Shown here: positions 1 through 7,400 of the stretch, piece by piece
How the letters are laid out: the number at the start of each line of letters is the position of its first letter
Position numbering within the stretch: position 1 is the first letter of the stretch
Source of the DNA: Hyphomicrobiales bacterium
GTDB taxonomy: Bacteria > Pseudomonadota > Alphaproteobacteria > Rhizobiales > Aestuariivirgaceae
Reading direction: 5' to 3'
Assembly: GCA_027051995.1 (NCBI GenBank)
Contig: JALUFY010000395.1
Span: 1 to 7,800, forward strand
DNA length: 7,800 nucleotides
Notes under the pieces: generated by a model
What the model was told of the DNA's origin: nothing
The model's input: only the letters and a program-made list of their open reading frames with translations
Database searches by the model: none
Translations under genes and position numbers: made by a program

Positions 1-2529
1 GCTCATGGTGGGGGCGTGATAGCCGAAGTCGGCCAGGCGCTTGGCCACGTCCTCGACGGTGACGCCGGTTTCGGCCTTGATCTGGCGCAGATCGACGATG
101 CACTCATGGGCCACGTAGCCGCCCGGGCCGCTATAGACCACCGGATAATAGGGATCGAGGCGCCGGGCGATGTAATTGGCGTTGAGAATGGCGATTTTCG
201 TGGCGCGGGTCAGGCCGTCGGCGCCCATCATGCGGATGTAGCTCCAGGAGATCGGCAGGATGAGCGGCGAGCCCCAGGGGGCGGCCGGATTGACGCCGGG
301 CACAAGGGCATGGCCGGGCAGGAAGCGGGCCAGATGGGCCTTGACGCCGACGGGGCCGACGCCGGGGCCGCCGCCGCCGTGGGGAATGGCGAAGGTCTTG
401 TGCAGGTTCAGATGGCAGACGTCCGCGCCCAGACCGGCGGGGCGCACCAGGCCCACAAGGGCGTTCATGTTGGCCCCGTCGAAATAGACCTGGCCGCCGT
501 TTTCGTGGATGATGCCGCAGATGTCGCGGATGGCCTCCTCGAAGACGCCGTGGGTGGAGGGATAGGTGATCATCAGGGCGGCCAGCCTCTCGGCGTATTG
601 CTCCGCCTTCTGGCGCAGATCGGCCACGTCCACGTTGCCATGATCGTCGCATTTCACCGTCACCACCTTCAGCCCGGCCATGGTGGCGGAGGCCGGATTT
701 GTGCCGTGGGCCGAGGAGGGAATGAGGCAGATGTCGCGGCCGGCCTCGCCGCGCTCCTCGTGATACTTGCGGATGACCATGAGGCCGGTGTATTCGCCCT
801 GGCTGCCGGCGTTGGGCTGGAAGCTCATGGCGTCGAAGCCGGTGATCTCGCACAGCCATTCCTCCAGCTCCTCGATGAGCTGGGCGTATCCTTGCGCCTG
901 TTCCAGCGGGGCGAAGGGGTGGATGTGGGCGAACTCGCGCCATGACAGCGGCATCATTTCGGTGGCCGCGTTGAGCTTCATGGTGCAGGAGCCGAGCGGA
1001 ATCATCGAGCGGTCGAGCGCCACGTCCATGGATTGCAGGCGGCGCAGATAGCGCATCATTTCCGTCTCGGTGTGATAGGAATTGAACACCGGATGGGTGA
1101 GGATGTCATCGCTGCGCAGCAGGGCCTCCGGCAGGGAGGGGGCGGCGCGGGCGTCCAGCTCGTCCAGGGTGTCCTTGCTCACGTCCCTGCCGCCGAAGAC
1201 GCCGAGCAGGCGCACCACCTCGGAGCGGCGGGTGGTTTCATCGGTGGCGATGACGATGTGATCGGCGTCCTCCACGCGCAGGTTGATGCGCTGTTCGCGG
1301 GCGCGGGCGCGCAGCATGCGGGCGCGGGCCGGGGCGCGCACGGTGATGGTGTCGAAGAAGGCGTCCGTGGTCACCTCATAGCCGTATTCGCGCAGCGCCG
1401 TGGCGATGATCTCCGCGTAGCGGTTCACCCGGCGGGCGATCTGGCGCAGCTTGTCCGGGCCGTGATAGACGGCGAAGAAGGCGGCCAGATTGGCCAGCAG
1501 CACCTGGGCGGTGCAGATGTTGGAGGTGGCCTTTTCGCGCCGGATGTGCTGCTCGCGGGTCTGCATGGCCATGCGCAGGGCCAGATTGCCCTGGGCGTCG
1601 CGGCTGACGCCGATGATGCGGCCGGGCATCTGGCGCAGATACTTTTGCCGGGTGGCGAACCAGGCGGCGTGCGGCCCGCCATAGCCCATGGGCACGCCGA
1701 AGCGCTGGGAGGAGCCCACGGCGATGTCCGCGCCCATTTCGCCGGGGGATTTCATCAGCACCAGGCCGAGGATATCGGCGGCGATGATGGACAGCGCGCC
1801 GGCCTGCTTCAATCTGGCGCAGACGGGGGCAAAATCGCGCGCCTGGCCGGAGTTGCCCGGATACTGCAAGAGCGCGCCGAAGACCTCGTCCGGATTCAGC
1901 TCGGTGAAGGGATCGCCGCAGATGACCTTGAAGCCGAAGGCGCGGGCGCGCGTGCGGATGACCGCCAGGGTCTGGGGATAGACGTCCATATCGACGAAGA
2001 AGACATCCGGCTTCTTGCCGCGCACGATACGGTGGGCCATGGCCATGGCCTCGGCGGCGGCGGTGCCCTCGTCAAGCAGCGAAGCGTTGGCGATCTCAAG
2101 GCCGGAGAGATCAATGATCATCTGCTGGAAGGTGAGCAGGGCCTCGAGGCGGCCCTGACTGACCTCGGACTGATAGGGCGTATAGGCGGTATACCAGCCG
2201 GGGTTCTCCAGCACCCGGCGCTGGATCACCTTGGGCATGATGGCCCCGGAATAGCCCTGGCCGATCATCGAGACGAAGACCTTGTTGCGCCTGGCGATGT
2301 GCAGCAGATCGGAGAGGCAATTGCGCTCCGACAGCGGCCGCGGCAGATCGAGCGGCTTTTCGCTCCGGATGGAGGCGGGCACCACCTTCCTGATCAGGCC
2401 GTCCAGGCTGTCCGCCTCCACGGCATCGAGCATTTCGCGGATGTCCTTGTCCACCGGGCCGATGTGACGGGGCACGAAGTTCGCGCCGGCCTGAAGCTGC
2501 GACAGCGGGATGCGGGGGGATCTGGGCAT
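1..2529 (-). CDS. gcvP: Glycine dehydrogenase (decarboxylating), P protein, 3' end cut by window edge
   Basis: This is the pyridoxal-phosphate P protein of the cytosolic glycine cleavage system. It decarboxylates glycine and passes the aminomethyl group to the lipoyl arm of GcvH. The frame is open for 843 codons to the left edge. The E. coli protein is about 957 residues, so roughly 110 are missing. The N-terminal half carries [13 protein letters not shown] (residues 108-120), [18 protein letters not shown] and [18 protein letters not shown]. The C-terminal half carries [28 protein letters not shown] and the cofactor site [17 protein letters not shown], with the Schiff-base lysine at about residue 711. 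This is the long single-chain form, not the split gcvPA/gcvPB form. The ATG at 2529 has AGAAGG (2542-2537) seven bases upstream. It lies 55 bases after the gcvH stop and is the last gene of gcvTHP seen here. No internal stop or frameshift was found. Confidence 0.97.
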   Translation of the reverse strand, partial: MPRSPRIPLSQLQAGANFVPRHIGPVDKDIREMLDAVEADSLDGLIRKVVPASIRSEKPLDLPRPLSERNCLSDLLHIARRNKVFVSMIGQGYSGAIMPKVIQRRVLENPGWYTAYTPYQSEVSQGRLEALLTFQQMIIDLSGLEIANASLLDEGTAAAEAMAMAHRIVRGKKPDVFFVDMDVYPQTLAVIRTRARAFGFKVICGDPFTELNPDEVFGALLQYPGNSGQARDFAPVCARLKQAGALSIIAADILGLVLMKSPGEMGADIAVGSSQRFGVPMGYGGPHAAWFATRQKYLRQMPGRIIGVSRDAQGNLALRMAMQTREQHIRREKATSNICTAQVLLANLAAFFAVYHGPDKLRQIARRVNRYAEIIATALREYGYEVTTDAFFDTITVRAPARARMLRARAREQRINLRVEDADHIVIATDETTRRSEVVRLLGVFGGRDVSKDTLDELDARAAPSLPEALLRSDDILTHPVFNSYHTETEMMRYLRRLQSMDVALDRSMIPLGSCTMKLNAATEMMPLSWREFAHIHPFAPLEQAQGYAQLIEELEEWLCEITGFDAMSFQPNAGSQGEYTGLMVIRKYHEERGEAGRDICLIPSSAHGTNPASATMAGLKVVTVKCDDHGNVDVADLRQKAEQYAERLAALMITYPSTHGVFEEAIRDICGIIHENGGQVYFDGANMNALVGLVRPAGLGADVCHLNLHKTFAIPHGGGGPGVGPVGVKAHLARFLPGHALVPGVNPAAPWGSPLILPISWSYIRMMGADGLTRATKIAILNANYIARRLDPYYPVVYSGPGGYVAHECIVDLRQIKAETGVTVEDVAKRLADFGYHAPTMS

Positions 2530-2584
2530 GATCTGGCCTTCTGGCGGTTGATTGCTGCTGTGACTGCGGGTGCGCGCGGCGGGA

Positions 2585-2962
2585 TCAGCCTTCGGACTTG
2601 AGAAAGTCCTTGTAGGCGGCCTCGTCCATGAGGTCTTCAAGCTCGGAGGGATCGGAGAGCTTCAGCCTGTAGAACCAGCCTTCGCCTTGCGGGGATTCAT
2701 TGACCTTGCCCGGCTCGCCCTCCAGCGCCGTATTGGTTTCCGTCACCTCGCCGGAGGCCGGGGCATAAACATCCGAGGCGGCCTTGACCGATTCCACAAC
2801 TCCGGCCTCGGCGCCCTTCTCCACTGAAGCGCCTTCGGCGGGTGTTTCCACATAGACGATGTCGCCCAGCTGCTCGGCGGCGTGCGCCGTGATGCCCACG
2901 GTGGCGGTGTCTCCATCCACCGCGATCCATTCGTGTTCCTTCGTGTAATAGACCCTGGCCAT
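2585..2962 (-). CDS. gcvH: Glycine cleavage system H protein (lipoyl carrier)
   Basis: This 125-residue protein matches the usual GcvH length (E. coli 129). GcvH is the mobile lipoyl carrier that takes the aminomethyl group from GcvP to GcvT and is then reoxidised by lipoamide dehydrogenase. The start [13 protein letters not shown] and the segment [18 protein letters not shown] are typical of the family. Lys60 in [15 protein letters not shown] is the expected lipoylation site. The tail [19 protein letters not shown] is also typical. The ATG at 2962 follows the gcvT stop by 20 bases and has a purine-rich AAGGGAA (2977-2971) at suitable spacing. The close spacing to gcvT and gcvP supports one operon controlled by the upstream glycine riboswitch. 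Confidence 0.97.
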   Translation of the reverse strand: MARVYYTKEHEWIAVDGDTATVGITAHAAEQLGDIVYVETPAEGASVEKGAEAGVVESVKAASDVYAPASGEVTETNTALEGEPGKVNESPQGEGWFYRLKLSDPSELEDLMDEAAYKDFLKSEG

Positions 2963-2982
2963 GAGTTTCTTTCCCTTTTGCT

Positions 2983-4107
2983 CTAGCGTTTGTAGTTGTG
3001 CGGCACGAAGACGGCGGAGGCCGCCCTGGCCGGCATTTCCCGGCCCCTGACAAGGAGTTTCAGGGGCGTGTCCTTCCTGTTGAACGGCGGTTTCACATAG
3101 CCCATGGCGACGGGGCCGCCGGCCGTGGGGCCAAAGCCGCCGGAGGTGATGACGCCAACCTCTTCCCCGGCTTCGTTGAGCACCTTCACGCCTTCGCGCG
3201 CCGGGGCGCGGCCTTGCGGGGCGATGCCGGTGCGCTTGCGCGAAACGCCCTCGGCCAGCTCCCTGAGGATGCGCCCGGAGCCCATGAAGCCGCCCTCCTC
3301 GCGGCGGCGCTTGCCGATGGACCAGACGAGCGCGGCCTCCACCGGCGAGGTGGTTTCGTCGATGTCATGGCCATAGAGGCAAAGACCGGCCTCAAGGCGC
3401 AAGGTATCGCGCGCGCCAAGGCCAATGGGCTCCACCTCAGGTTCGGCCAGCAGGGTTTTCGCCAGTCTTTCGGCGTCCCGCGCGGCGACGGAGATTTCAT
3501 AGCCGTCCTCGCCGGTATAGCCAGAGCGCGAAAAGCGCGCCGGGATACCGGCCACGTCCCCGGCGGATGCGTCCATGAAGCCCATCTTTTCCGCGCCGGG
3601 GCAATGGCGGGCCATGACGGCTTCGGCCCTGGGCCCCTGAAGGGCGATGAGGGCGCGCTCTTCCCACGGCTCCAGCCGCACGCCTTCGGGCAGGTGGCGG
3701 CTGATCCAGTCATAATCAACATCCTTGCGCGCGGCGTTGACCACCAGAAAGAGACGGTCATCATGATCCGCCGGGCGGGTGACCATGAGATCATCGATGA
3801 TGCCGCCGGTTTCGTTCGTCAGCTGAGTATAGCGCTGCCTGCCCTTTTCCAGCCCCAGCATGTCGCCGGGCACGAGCTTTTCCAGCGCCGCCGCGACGGC
3901 CTCGAAGCCGGGGCCCACAAGCCAGGCCTGGCCCATGTGGGAGACATCGAAAAGCCCGGCGCTGGCGCGGGTGTGCTTGTGTTCCCTGACGATACCGGCG
4001 GGATACTGCACCGGCATGTCATAGCCCGCGAAGGGCACCATGCGCGCGCCCAGTTCGAGATGGAGCGCGTGCAGCGGAGTTTTCAGAAGGTCTTGCGGGC
4101 CGGACAT
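2983..4107 (-). CDS. gcvT: Aminomethyltransferase, glycine cleavage T protein
   Basis: GcvT transfers the one-carbon unit from aminomethyl-lipoyl GcvH to tetrahydrofolate, releasing ammonia and 5,10-methylene-tetrahydrofolate. From the ATG at 4107 it has 374 residues (E. coli 364). Family signatures seen in order are [28 protein letters not shown] near the N-terminus (cited in pieces: [28 protein letters not shown]), [22 protein letters not shown] (the folate-site Asp region), [34 protein letters not shown] and the C-terminal [13 protein letters not shown] and GYVKPPF. The 4107 start is preferred because GGGAG (4120-4116) lies eight bases upstream and the [13 protein letters not shown] start aligns with the family. 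An in-frame TTG at 4140 would add 11 residues from inside the leader and is less likely. It is the first gene of gcvTHP, directly behind the riboswitch. Confidence 0.97.
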   Translation of the reverse strand: MSGPQDLLKTPLHALHLELGARMVPFAGYDMPVQYPAGIVREHKHTRASAGLFDVSHMGQAWLVGPGFEAVAAALEKLVPGDMLGLEKGRQRYTQLTNETGGIIDDLMVTRPADHDDRLFLVVNAARKDVDYDWISRHLPEGVRLEPWEERALIALQGPRAEAVMARHCPGAEKMGFMDASAGDVAGIPARFSRSGYTGEDGYEISVAARDAERLAKTLLAEPEVEPIGLGARDTLRLEAGLCLYGHDIDETTSPVEAALVWSIGKRRREEGGFMGSGRILRELAEGVSRKRTGIAPQGRAPAREGVKVLNEAGEEVGVITSGGFGPTAGGPVAMGYVKPPFNRKDTPLKLLVRGREMPARAASAVFVPHNYKR

Positions 4108-4138
4108 GTGACAATCTCCCGGAGAGTCAGGGCGGGAC

Positions 4139-4176
4139 AAAACAGGGCGCGCGGAAACTCTCTTCCTTGCGCGCCC
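4139..4176 (-). terminator. Terminator-like expression-platform hairpin of the glycine riboswitch
   Basis: Just after aptamer II, the minus strand reads GGGCGCGC (4176-4169) and GCGCGCCC (4152-4145), a perfect 8-bp GC stem. Inside it, GGAA (4166-4163) can pair with TTCC (4156-4153). The stem is followed by TGTTTTG (4144-4138), a short and interrupted U-rich tract. This is the expected place and rough shape of an intrinsic terminator acting as expression platform. Gene-control glycine riboswitches ahead of gcvT usually turn expression on with glycine. How this hairpin would be relieved is not clear from the sequence, and the weak U tract leaves translational control possible. Confidence 0.55.
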
Positions 4177-4177
4177 C

Positions 4178-4291
4178 CTCTGTCCGGAACCTGAGAGATT
4201 TCACCCGCCCCGCCAGAGCGCCTGGCCGGATACGGGCTTACCCCCTTCGGTGAGCCGCTCCCCCGCTATCAAGGGCGGCTGCTCTCCAGAG
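4178..4291 (-). promoter_or_regulatory. Glycine riboswitch, aptamer II
   Basis: This is the second aptamer of the tandem, on the minus strand. It opens with CTCTGGAGAGC, continues through the conserved CACCGAAGGGGGTAAGCC, and closes with AATCTCTCAGGTTCCGGACA followed by AGAG. P1 pairs CTCT (4291-4288, read as ACTCT with the preceding base) with AGAG (4181-4178). The variable P3 region between GTAAGCC and AATCTCTC is long. The pattern matches the Rfam glycine aptamer consensus from memory. It lies about 70 bases ahead of the gcvT start, the standard context for glycine cleavage operons. Confidence 0.93.
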
Positions 4292-4301
4292 TCTCCATTT
4301 T

Positions 4302-4380
4302 CCCGGCGGTCCTTTTGCCTGAGAGTTTCCGGGGCGGTTGCTCCTTCGGCGGCGGCCCGTGGCCGCGCTCTCCCGCGGGG
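4302..4380 (-). promoter_or_regulatory. Glycine riboswitch, aptamer I
   Basis: This is the first aptamer of the tandem, on the minus strand. It starts with GCGGGAGAGCGC (from about 4376), has the conserved CGCCGAAGGAGCAA, and ends with GGAAACTCTCAGGCAAAAGG and ACCGCCGGG (to 4302). P1 can pair CCCG (4379-4376) with CGGG (4305-4302). The linker to aptamer II is only about ten bases. Its TGGA (4297-4294) is complementary to TCCA (4389-4386) in the 5' leader, consistent with the leader-linker P0 helix known in tandem glycine riboswitches. It senses glycine to control gcvTHP. Confidence 0.93.
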
Positions 4381-4401
4381 AATTCTGGATATGTGAGGCT
4401 G

Positions 4402-4429
4402 ACAGTAACGGGCGGCGCGCCGGAGTCAA
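4402..4429 (-). promoter_or_regulatory. Candidate sigma-70-type promoter for gcvTHP
   Basis: On the minus strand TTGACT (4429-4424) is followed 16 bases later by TACTGT (4407-4402). The -35 match is good and the -10 match is poor. The position is the stronger argument: transcription would begin near 4395, just upstream of the leader strand of the riboswitch, and the whole aptamer tandem would be transcribed. No experiment supports it, and alternative -10 registers exist. Confidence 0.4.
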
Positions 4430-4500
4430 GCGCCAGTTTGCGGTTTTGCAAAGAGACAGTCCCTTGACTGGATGGCGCGGCTCGCGCACCTTGGCGGCGA

Positions 4501-5529
4501 ATGGATAAACAGCGCGAGGATTCCCGATCCGTGACCAGCACAAACACCACGACAGCGGCGGGGCATGACGCCGCCGAGGCGGATATCCGCATCCTGCTGG
4601 CGGCGCCGCGCGGCTTCTGCGCCGGGGTGGTGCGCGCCATCGGCATCGTCGAGGCGGCCCTGGAGAAATACGGCGCGCCGGTCTATGTGCGCCACGAGAT
4701 CGTCCACAACCGTTTCGTGGTCGAGGGGCTGAAGGCCAAGGGGGCGGTTTTCGTCGAGGAGCTGGAGGACATCGAGGACACCTCGCGGCCCGTCATCTTC
4801 TCCGCCCACGGCGTGCCCAGAACAGTGCCGGAGGCTGCCCGGGCGCGCGGCATGACAAGCATCGACGCCACCTGCCCGCTGGTCTCCAAGGTGCACATGG
4901 AGGCCGAGCGCCACCACGAGGCCGGCCGCCATGTGCTGCTCATCGGGCATGCCGGGCACCCGGAGGTCATCGGCACCATGGGCCAGTTGCCCGAAGGGGC
5001 GATCACGCTGATCACCACCGGGGAGGACGCCCGCGCCGTCGCGCCGCCCGATCCTTCCAAGGTGGCCTATGTGACGCAGACCACGCTTTCGGTGGACGAG
5101 ACGCGCGGCGTCGTGGAGATTCTCAAGGCGCGCTTTCCGGCCATCAGCGAGCCGGTGAAGGACGATATCTGCTACGCCACCACGAACCGCCAGGAGGCGG
5201 TGAAGCTGATGGCCCCGCAATGCGGCATGCTGCTGGTGGTCGGCGCGCCCAATTCCTCCAATTCGCGCCGCCTGGTTGAGGTGGCGCGCAAGAACGGCTG
5301 CGAGACCGCCATGCTGGTGCAGACGGCGGAGGAAATCGACTGGAGCAAGGTGGAAAGGGGCATGACCATCGGCCTGACGGCGGGGGCCTCGGCCCCGGAG
5401 GTGCTGGTGGAGGGCGTCATCGAGGCCTTCCGGGCGCGCTATTCCACACAGGTCGATGTGGCGCTGGTGAAGGAGGAGCACATCTCCTTCAAGCTGCCGC
5501 GCGAACTGCGCGGGGCGGAGGGCGCATGA
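4501..5529 (+). CDS. ispH: 4-hydroxy-3-methylbut-2-enyl diphosphate reductase (MEP pathway, last step)
   Basis: IspH (LytB) is a cytosolic 4Fe-4S enzyme that reduces HMBPP to isopentenyl and dimethylallyl diphosphate. The three cluster cysteines are visible: Cys40 in APRGFCAGV, Cys125 in [11 protein letters not shown] and Cys224 in [14 protein letters not shown]. The substrate-site motif [14 protein letters not shown] includes the expected catalytic Glu155, and NSSNSRRL follows near residue 251. At 342 residues it is longer than E. coli IspH (316), mostly because about 28 polar residues precede [12 protein letters not shown]. The ATG at 4501 has no clear ribosome binding site. A GTG at 4531 has GAGGA (4516-4520) ten bases upstream and would give 332 residues, so the start is uncertain. 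A possible -35 TTGACT lies at 4464-4469, but its -10 is very weak. It is divergent from gcvTHP and overlaps rnhA. Confidence 0.96.
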   Translation: MDKQREDSRSVTSTNTTTAAGHDAAEADIRILLAAPRGFCAGVVRAIGIVEAALEKYGAPVYVRHEIVHNRFVVEGLKAKGAVFVEELEDIEDTSRPVIFSAHGVPRTVPEAARARGMTSIDATCPLVSKVHMEAERHHEAGRHVLLIGHAGHPEVIGTMGQLPEGAITLITTGEDARAVAPPDPSKVAYVTQTTLSVDETRGVVEILKARFPAISEPVKDDICYATTNRQEAVKLMAPQCGMLLVVGAPNSSNSRRLVEVARKNGCETAMLVQTAEEIDWSKVERGMTIGLTAGASAPEVLVEGVIEAFRARYSTQVDVALVKEEHISFKLPRELRGAEGA

Positions 5530-5993
5530 GCGGAAAAAAGCATGTGGAGATCTTCACCGACGGGGCATGCTCGGGCAATCCGGGCCCCGGCGGCTGGGGA
5601 GCGGTGCTGCGCCACGGCCGGCATGAAAAGGAGCTTTCGGGGGCCGAGGCGCTCACCACGAACAACCGCATGGAGCTGATGGCCGCCATCGCCGCGCTGG
5701 AGGCGCTGAAGGAGCCCTGCGAGGTGGATCTGACCACCGATTCGATCTATCTGCGCGACGGCATCACGAAATGGATCCACAACTGGAAGCGCAATGACTG
5801 GAAGACATCCGGCAAAAAGCCGGTGAAGAACGCCGATCTGTGGCGGCGGCTGGACGAGGCGGCGGCCCGCCATGAGGTGAACTGGCACTGGGTGAAGGGT
5901 CATGACGGACACGCGGAAAACGAACGCGCCGACGCCCTGGCCCGCGAGGCCATCCGCCGGCTGAAGGATCAGCAATGGCTGGACGAATCATGA
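5526..5993 (+). CDS. rnhA: Ribonuclease HI
   Basis: This 155-residue protein equals the usual RNase HI length. The enzyme cuts the RNA strand of RNA-DNA hybrids with divalent metal ions, removing R-loops and primers. The catalytic residues are all present: Asp12 in [19 protein letters not shown], Glu50 in [10 protein letters not shown], Asp72 in [12 protein letters not shown], His126 in [14 protein letters not shown] and Asp136 in the same motif. The basic Trp-rich handle region is [20 protein letters not shown]. Its ATG overlaps the ispH stop as ATGA (5526-5529), and GGAGG (5517-5521) lies four bases before it inside ispH. This suggests translational coupling and one transcript. In many alphaproteobacteria ispH, thrB and rnhA sit together; here thrB is absent between them. 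Confidence 0.97.
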   Translation: MSGKKHVEIFTDGACSGNPGPGGWGAVLRHGRHEKELSGAEALTTNNRMELMAAIAALEALKEPCEVDLTTDSIYLRDGITKWIHNWKRNDWKTSGKKPVKNADLWRRLDEAAARHEVNWHWVKGHDGHAENERADALAREAIRRLKDQQWLDES

Positions 5994-6016
5994 AAAACCC
6001 CGCCGGAGCGGGGTCT
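5993..6016. terminator. GC-rich hairpin abutting the rnhA stop, probable terminator
   Basis: CCCCGC (5998-6003), loop CGGA, and GCGGGG (6008-6013) form a perfect 6-bp stem beginning four bases after the rnhA stop. It is preceded by five A (5993-5997) and followed on the plus strand by TCTGGTGTT, a poor U tract. Read on the minus strand, the hairpin is followed by TTTTT, a better intrinsic terminator. It may end ispH-rnhA transcription and also block antisense reading from the insertion sequences to the right. Confidence 0.6.
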
Positions 6017-6137
6017 GGTGTTCAGGATAGTTTTTCGCAACGCGAATCATTATGAGGATACAATTCCCTGCAAACCGCTCCAGAAGCCAGGGCTTGTTTC
6101 AGGACATCCCCTCACACGTCGTTCCCGCCTTCGCACA
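6017..6137. other. Intergenic stretch of unknown origin between rnhA terminator and IS110 flank
   Basis: I see no convincing gene here. The stretch holds a short hairpin TTCGC-AAC-GCGAA (6034-6046) and AATCATTAT (6045-6053), which resembles half of a Fur-type operator. Plus-strand reading frames through it run on into the IS110 flank and match nothing I recognise. It may be the original intergenic sequence or a leftover of the mobile-element insertions. Confidence 0.35.
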
Positions 6138-6458
6138 CTGGTGTTGTCTAATTCCGGCTTTGTGGTCAAGTATCTCGCGGGTCTTTTTTCCTTGCGTTTC
6201 CGCAGCCGGGAGCACGGTTGTCTCCGAAGTCATTTCAGGCCTCTGGCCCGAAAGCTTCACCATGGTCTTCCCTGGCCTGACGTCCCCATGTCCAGGACGC
6301 CGTGACGGATGCTTTCACCCGTTCGGCAACACCAGTCCCGGGATCGCCCCGGCCACCGTCCCGGCTGGACGGAACCGCTTCCGGCCCGGCAGGGCCGTTT
6401 CAGCGTTGTCTCCGATGCGCCTTCATCTTTTCCTTATCCTCGCTCGTTCATGCCTTCC
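6138..6458 (-). other. Structured 3' non-coding flank of the IS110 element
   Basis: No gene is supported in this stretch. On the minus strand it holds a strong hairpin at 6258-6226 (TTTCGGGCC, loop AGA, GGCCTGAAA with one G-U pair, plus outer GAAG/CTTC). A row of four short perfect stems lies at 6338-6396: CCGGG/CCCGG, CCGTCC/GGACGG, CGGAA/TTCCG and GGCCC/GGGCC; the middle two share three bases. GTTGTCTCCGA occurs twice on the plus strand (6217-6227 and 6405-6415), and ACTGGTGTTG occurs as an inverted pair (6137-6146 and 6336-6327). These look like element-end signals or a structured RNA; the function is not known. Confidence 0.45.
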
Positions 6459-7400
6459 TCATGCCTTCGCTCCTCCCTTCTCCTCCGGCCAGCGGAACAG
6501 CTCGCCGGTCACCAGCATCCGGTGCATGATCACCGCCAGCTTGCGCGCCAGCGCCACGCAGGCCTTCCTGTGACAGCCGCGCTTCCTGATCCGCCGCGCC
6601 CAGTCCTTCAGGGGATGCGCCTTGCGCACGCGCGTGAGCAGGCTGTTGGCCGCCTCGTAGAGAAGCGTGCGCATCATGCCGTCCCCGCGCCTGGATATGC
6701 GCCCCGAATAATCCATCTCGCCGGACTGATGACGCCGCGGCGTCAGACCCAGATAGGCGCCAACCGTGCGCGAACCGCCGAAGCGCGCAGGGTCATCGAT
6801 GGTGGCGGCGAAGGCCAGGGCCGTCACCGGCCCCACGCCCGGCACGCTCATCAGCAAGCGGCACGACGGATCGGCCCCGGCCCGCGCCACGACCAGCGCG
6901 TCCAGACGGGCGATCTCCCGCTTCAGCGCCTCCATGGACGACAGCAGCGGCTCGATCACCTCCGCCAGTCCGGGGCGTTCGCGCAATGCCAGGCGAACCC
7001 GCCCGGCCAGCTTGCCCGCCCCCTTGGGGAACCGTATGCCGAACGATCCGAGCAGCCCCCGGATGGCGTTCGCCGTGTCGCGGCGCTGCCGGACCAGATG
7101 CGTGCGCGCCTTCAGAAGCATCCGCCGCTCCTGCGACGCCTCGCTGCCAACCGCCACCGGACGGCAGAAGCCGCTGCGGGCGATCTCCGCCAGCAGCTCC
7201 GCGTCGTTGGCGTCCGTCTTGTTGGGCTGAAGCTTCATCACGGCATGGGCCTGACGGGCATCAATCACCTCCACCGGCATGCCGCGCCGGCGCAAACCGC
7301 GCGCAAGCCAGGCCGACATCGTGCCCGTCTCCAGAACGATGCGGCGCGGGCAAGGCGTATGCGCCCGCAAAACCTCGAACAACGCCTCGGGATCGCTCGG
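6138..7400 (-). mobile_element. Truncated IS110-family insertion sequence
   Basis: The element comprises an IS110-type transposase reading leftward and about 320 bases of non-coding 3' flank. The left limit is a guess placed where the flank ends in CTTGACC and GACAAC on the minus strand (6146-6176). IS110 elements lack obvious terminal inverted repeats, so the edge cannot be read directly. The right limit, near 7400, is where IS110 protein similarity stops and the IS30 element begins. The N-terminal part of the transposase, and any 5' non-coding end that would encode a guide (bridge) RNA in the IS110 group, are not in the window. Confidence 0.65.

Noticed and set aside
1033..2601. Long plus-strand open frame (522 codons) opposite gcvP
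   Set aside because: It is a shadow of gcvP in high-GC sequence; Ala/Gly/His-rich with no recognisable domain, while the minus strand gives a clear P protein.
4108..4140. Upstream TTG start for gcvT at 4140
   Set aside because: It would begin in the U-rich tract of the riboswitch hairpin and lacks a ribosome binding site; ATG 4107 has a good one and fits the family N-terminus.
2998..4194. Long plus-strand open frame (398 codons) opposite gcvT
   Set aside because: It is antisense to a well-supported gcvT and runs into the riboswitch region; composition is low in complexity.
4426..5481. Minus-strand open frame (351 codons) opposite ispH
   Set aside because: It is antisense to ispH, whose cluster cysteines and motifs are intact; rich in Arg, His and Leu with no family match.
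6052..6573. Plus-strand open frame (173 codons) across the IS110 flank
   Set aside because: It overlaps the transposase end on the opposite strand, has no ribosome binding site or recognisable motif, and crosses hairpin-rich non-coding sequence.
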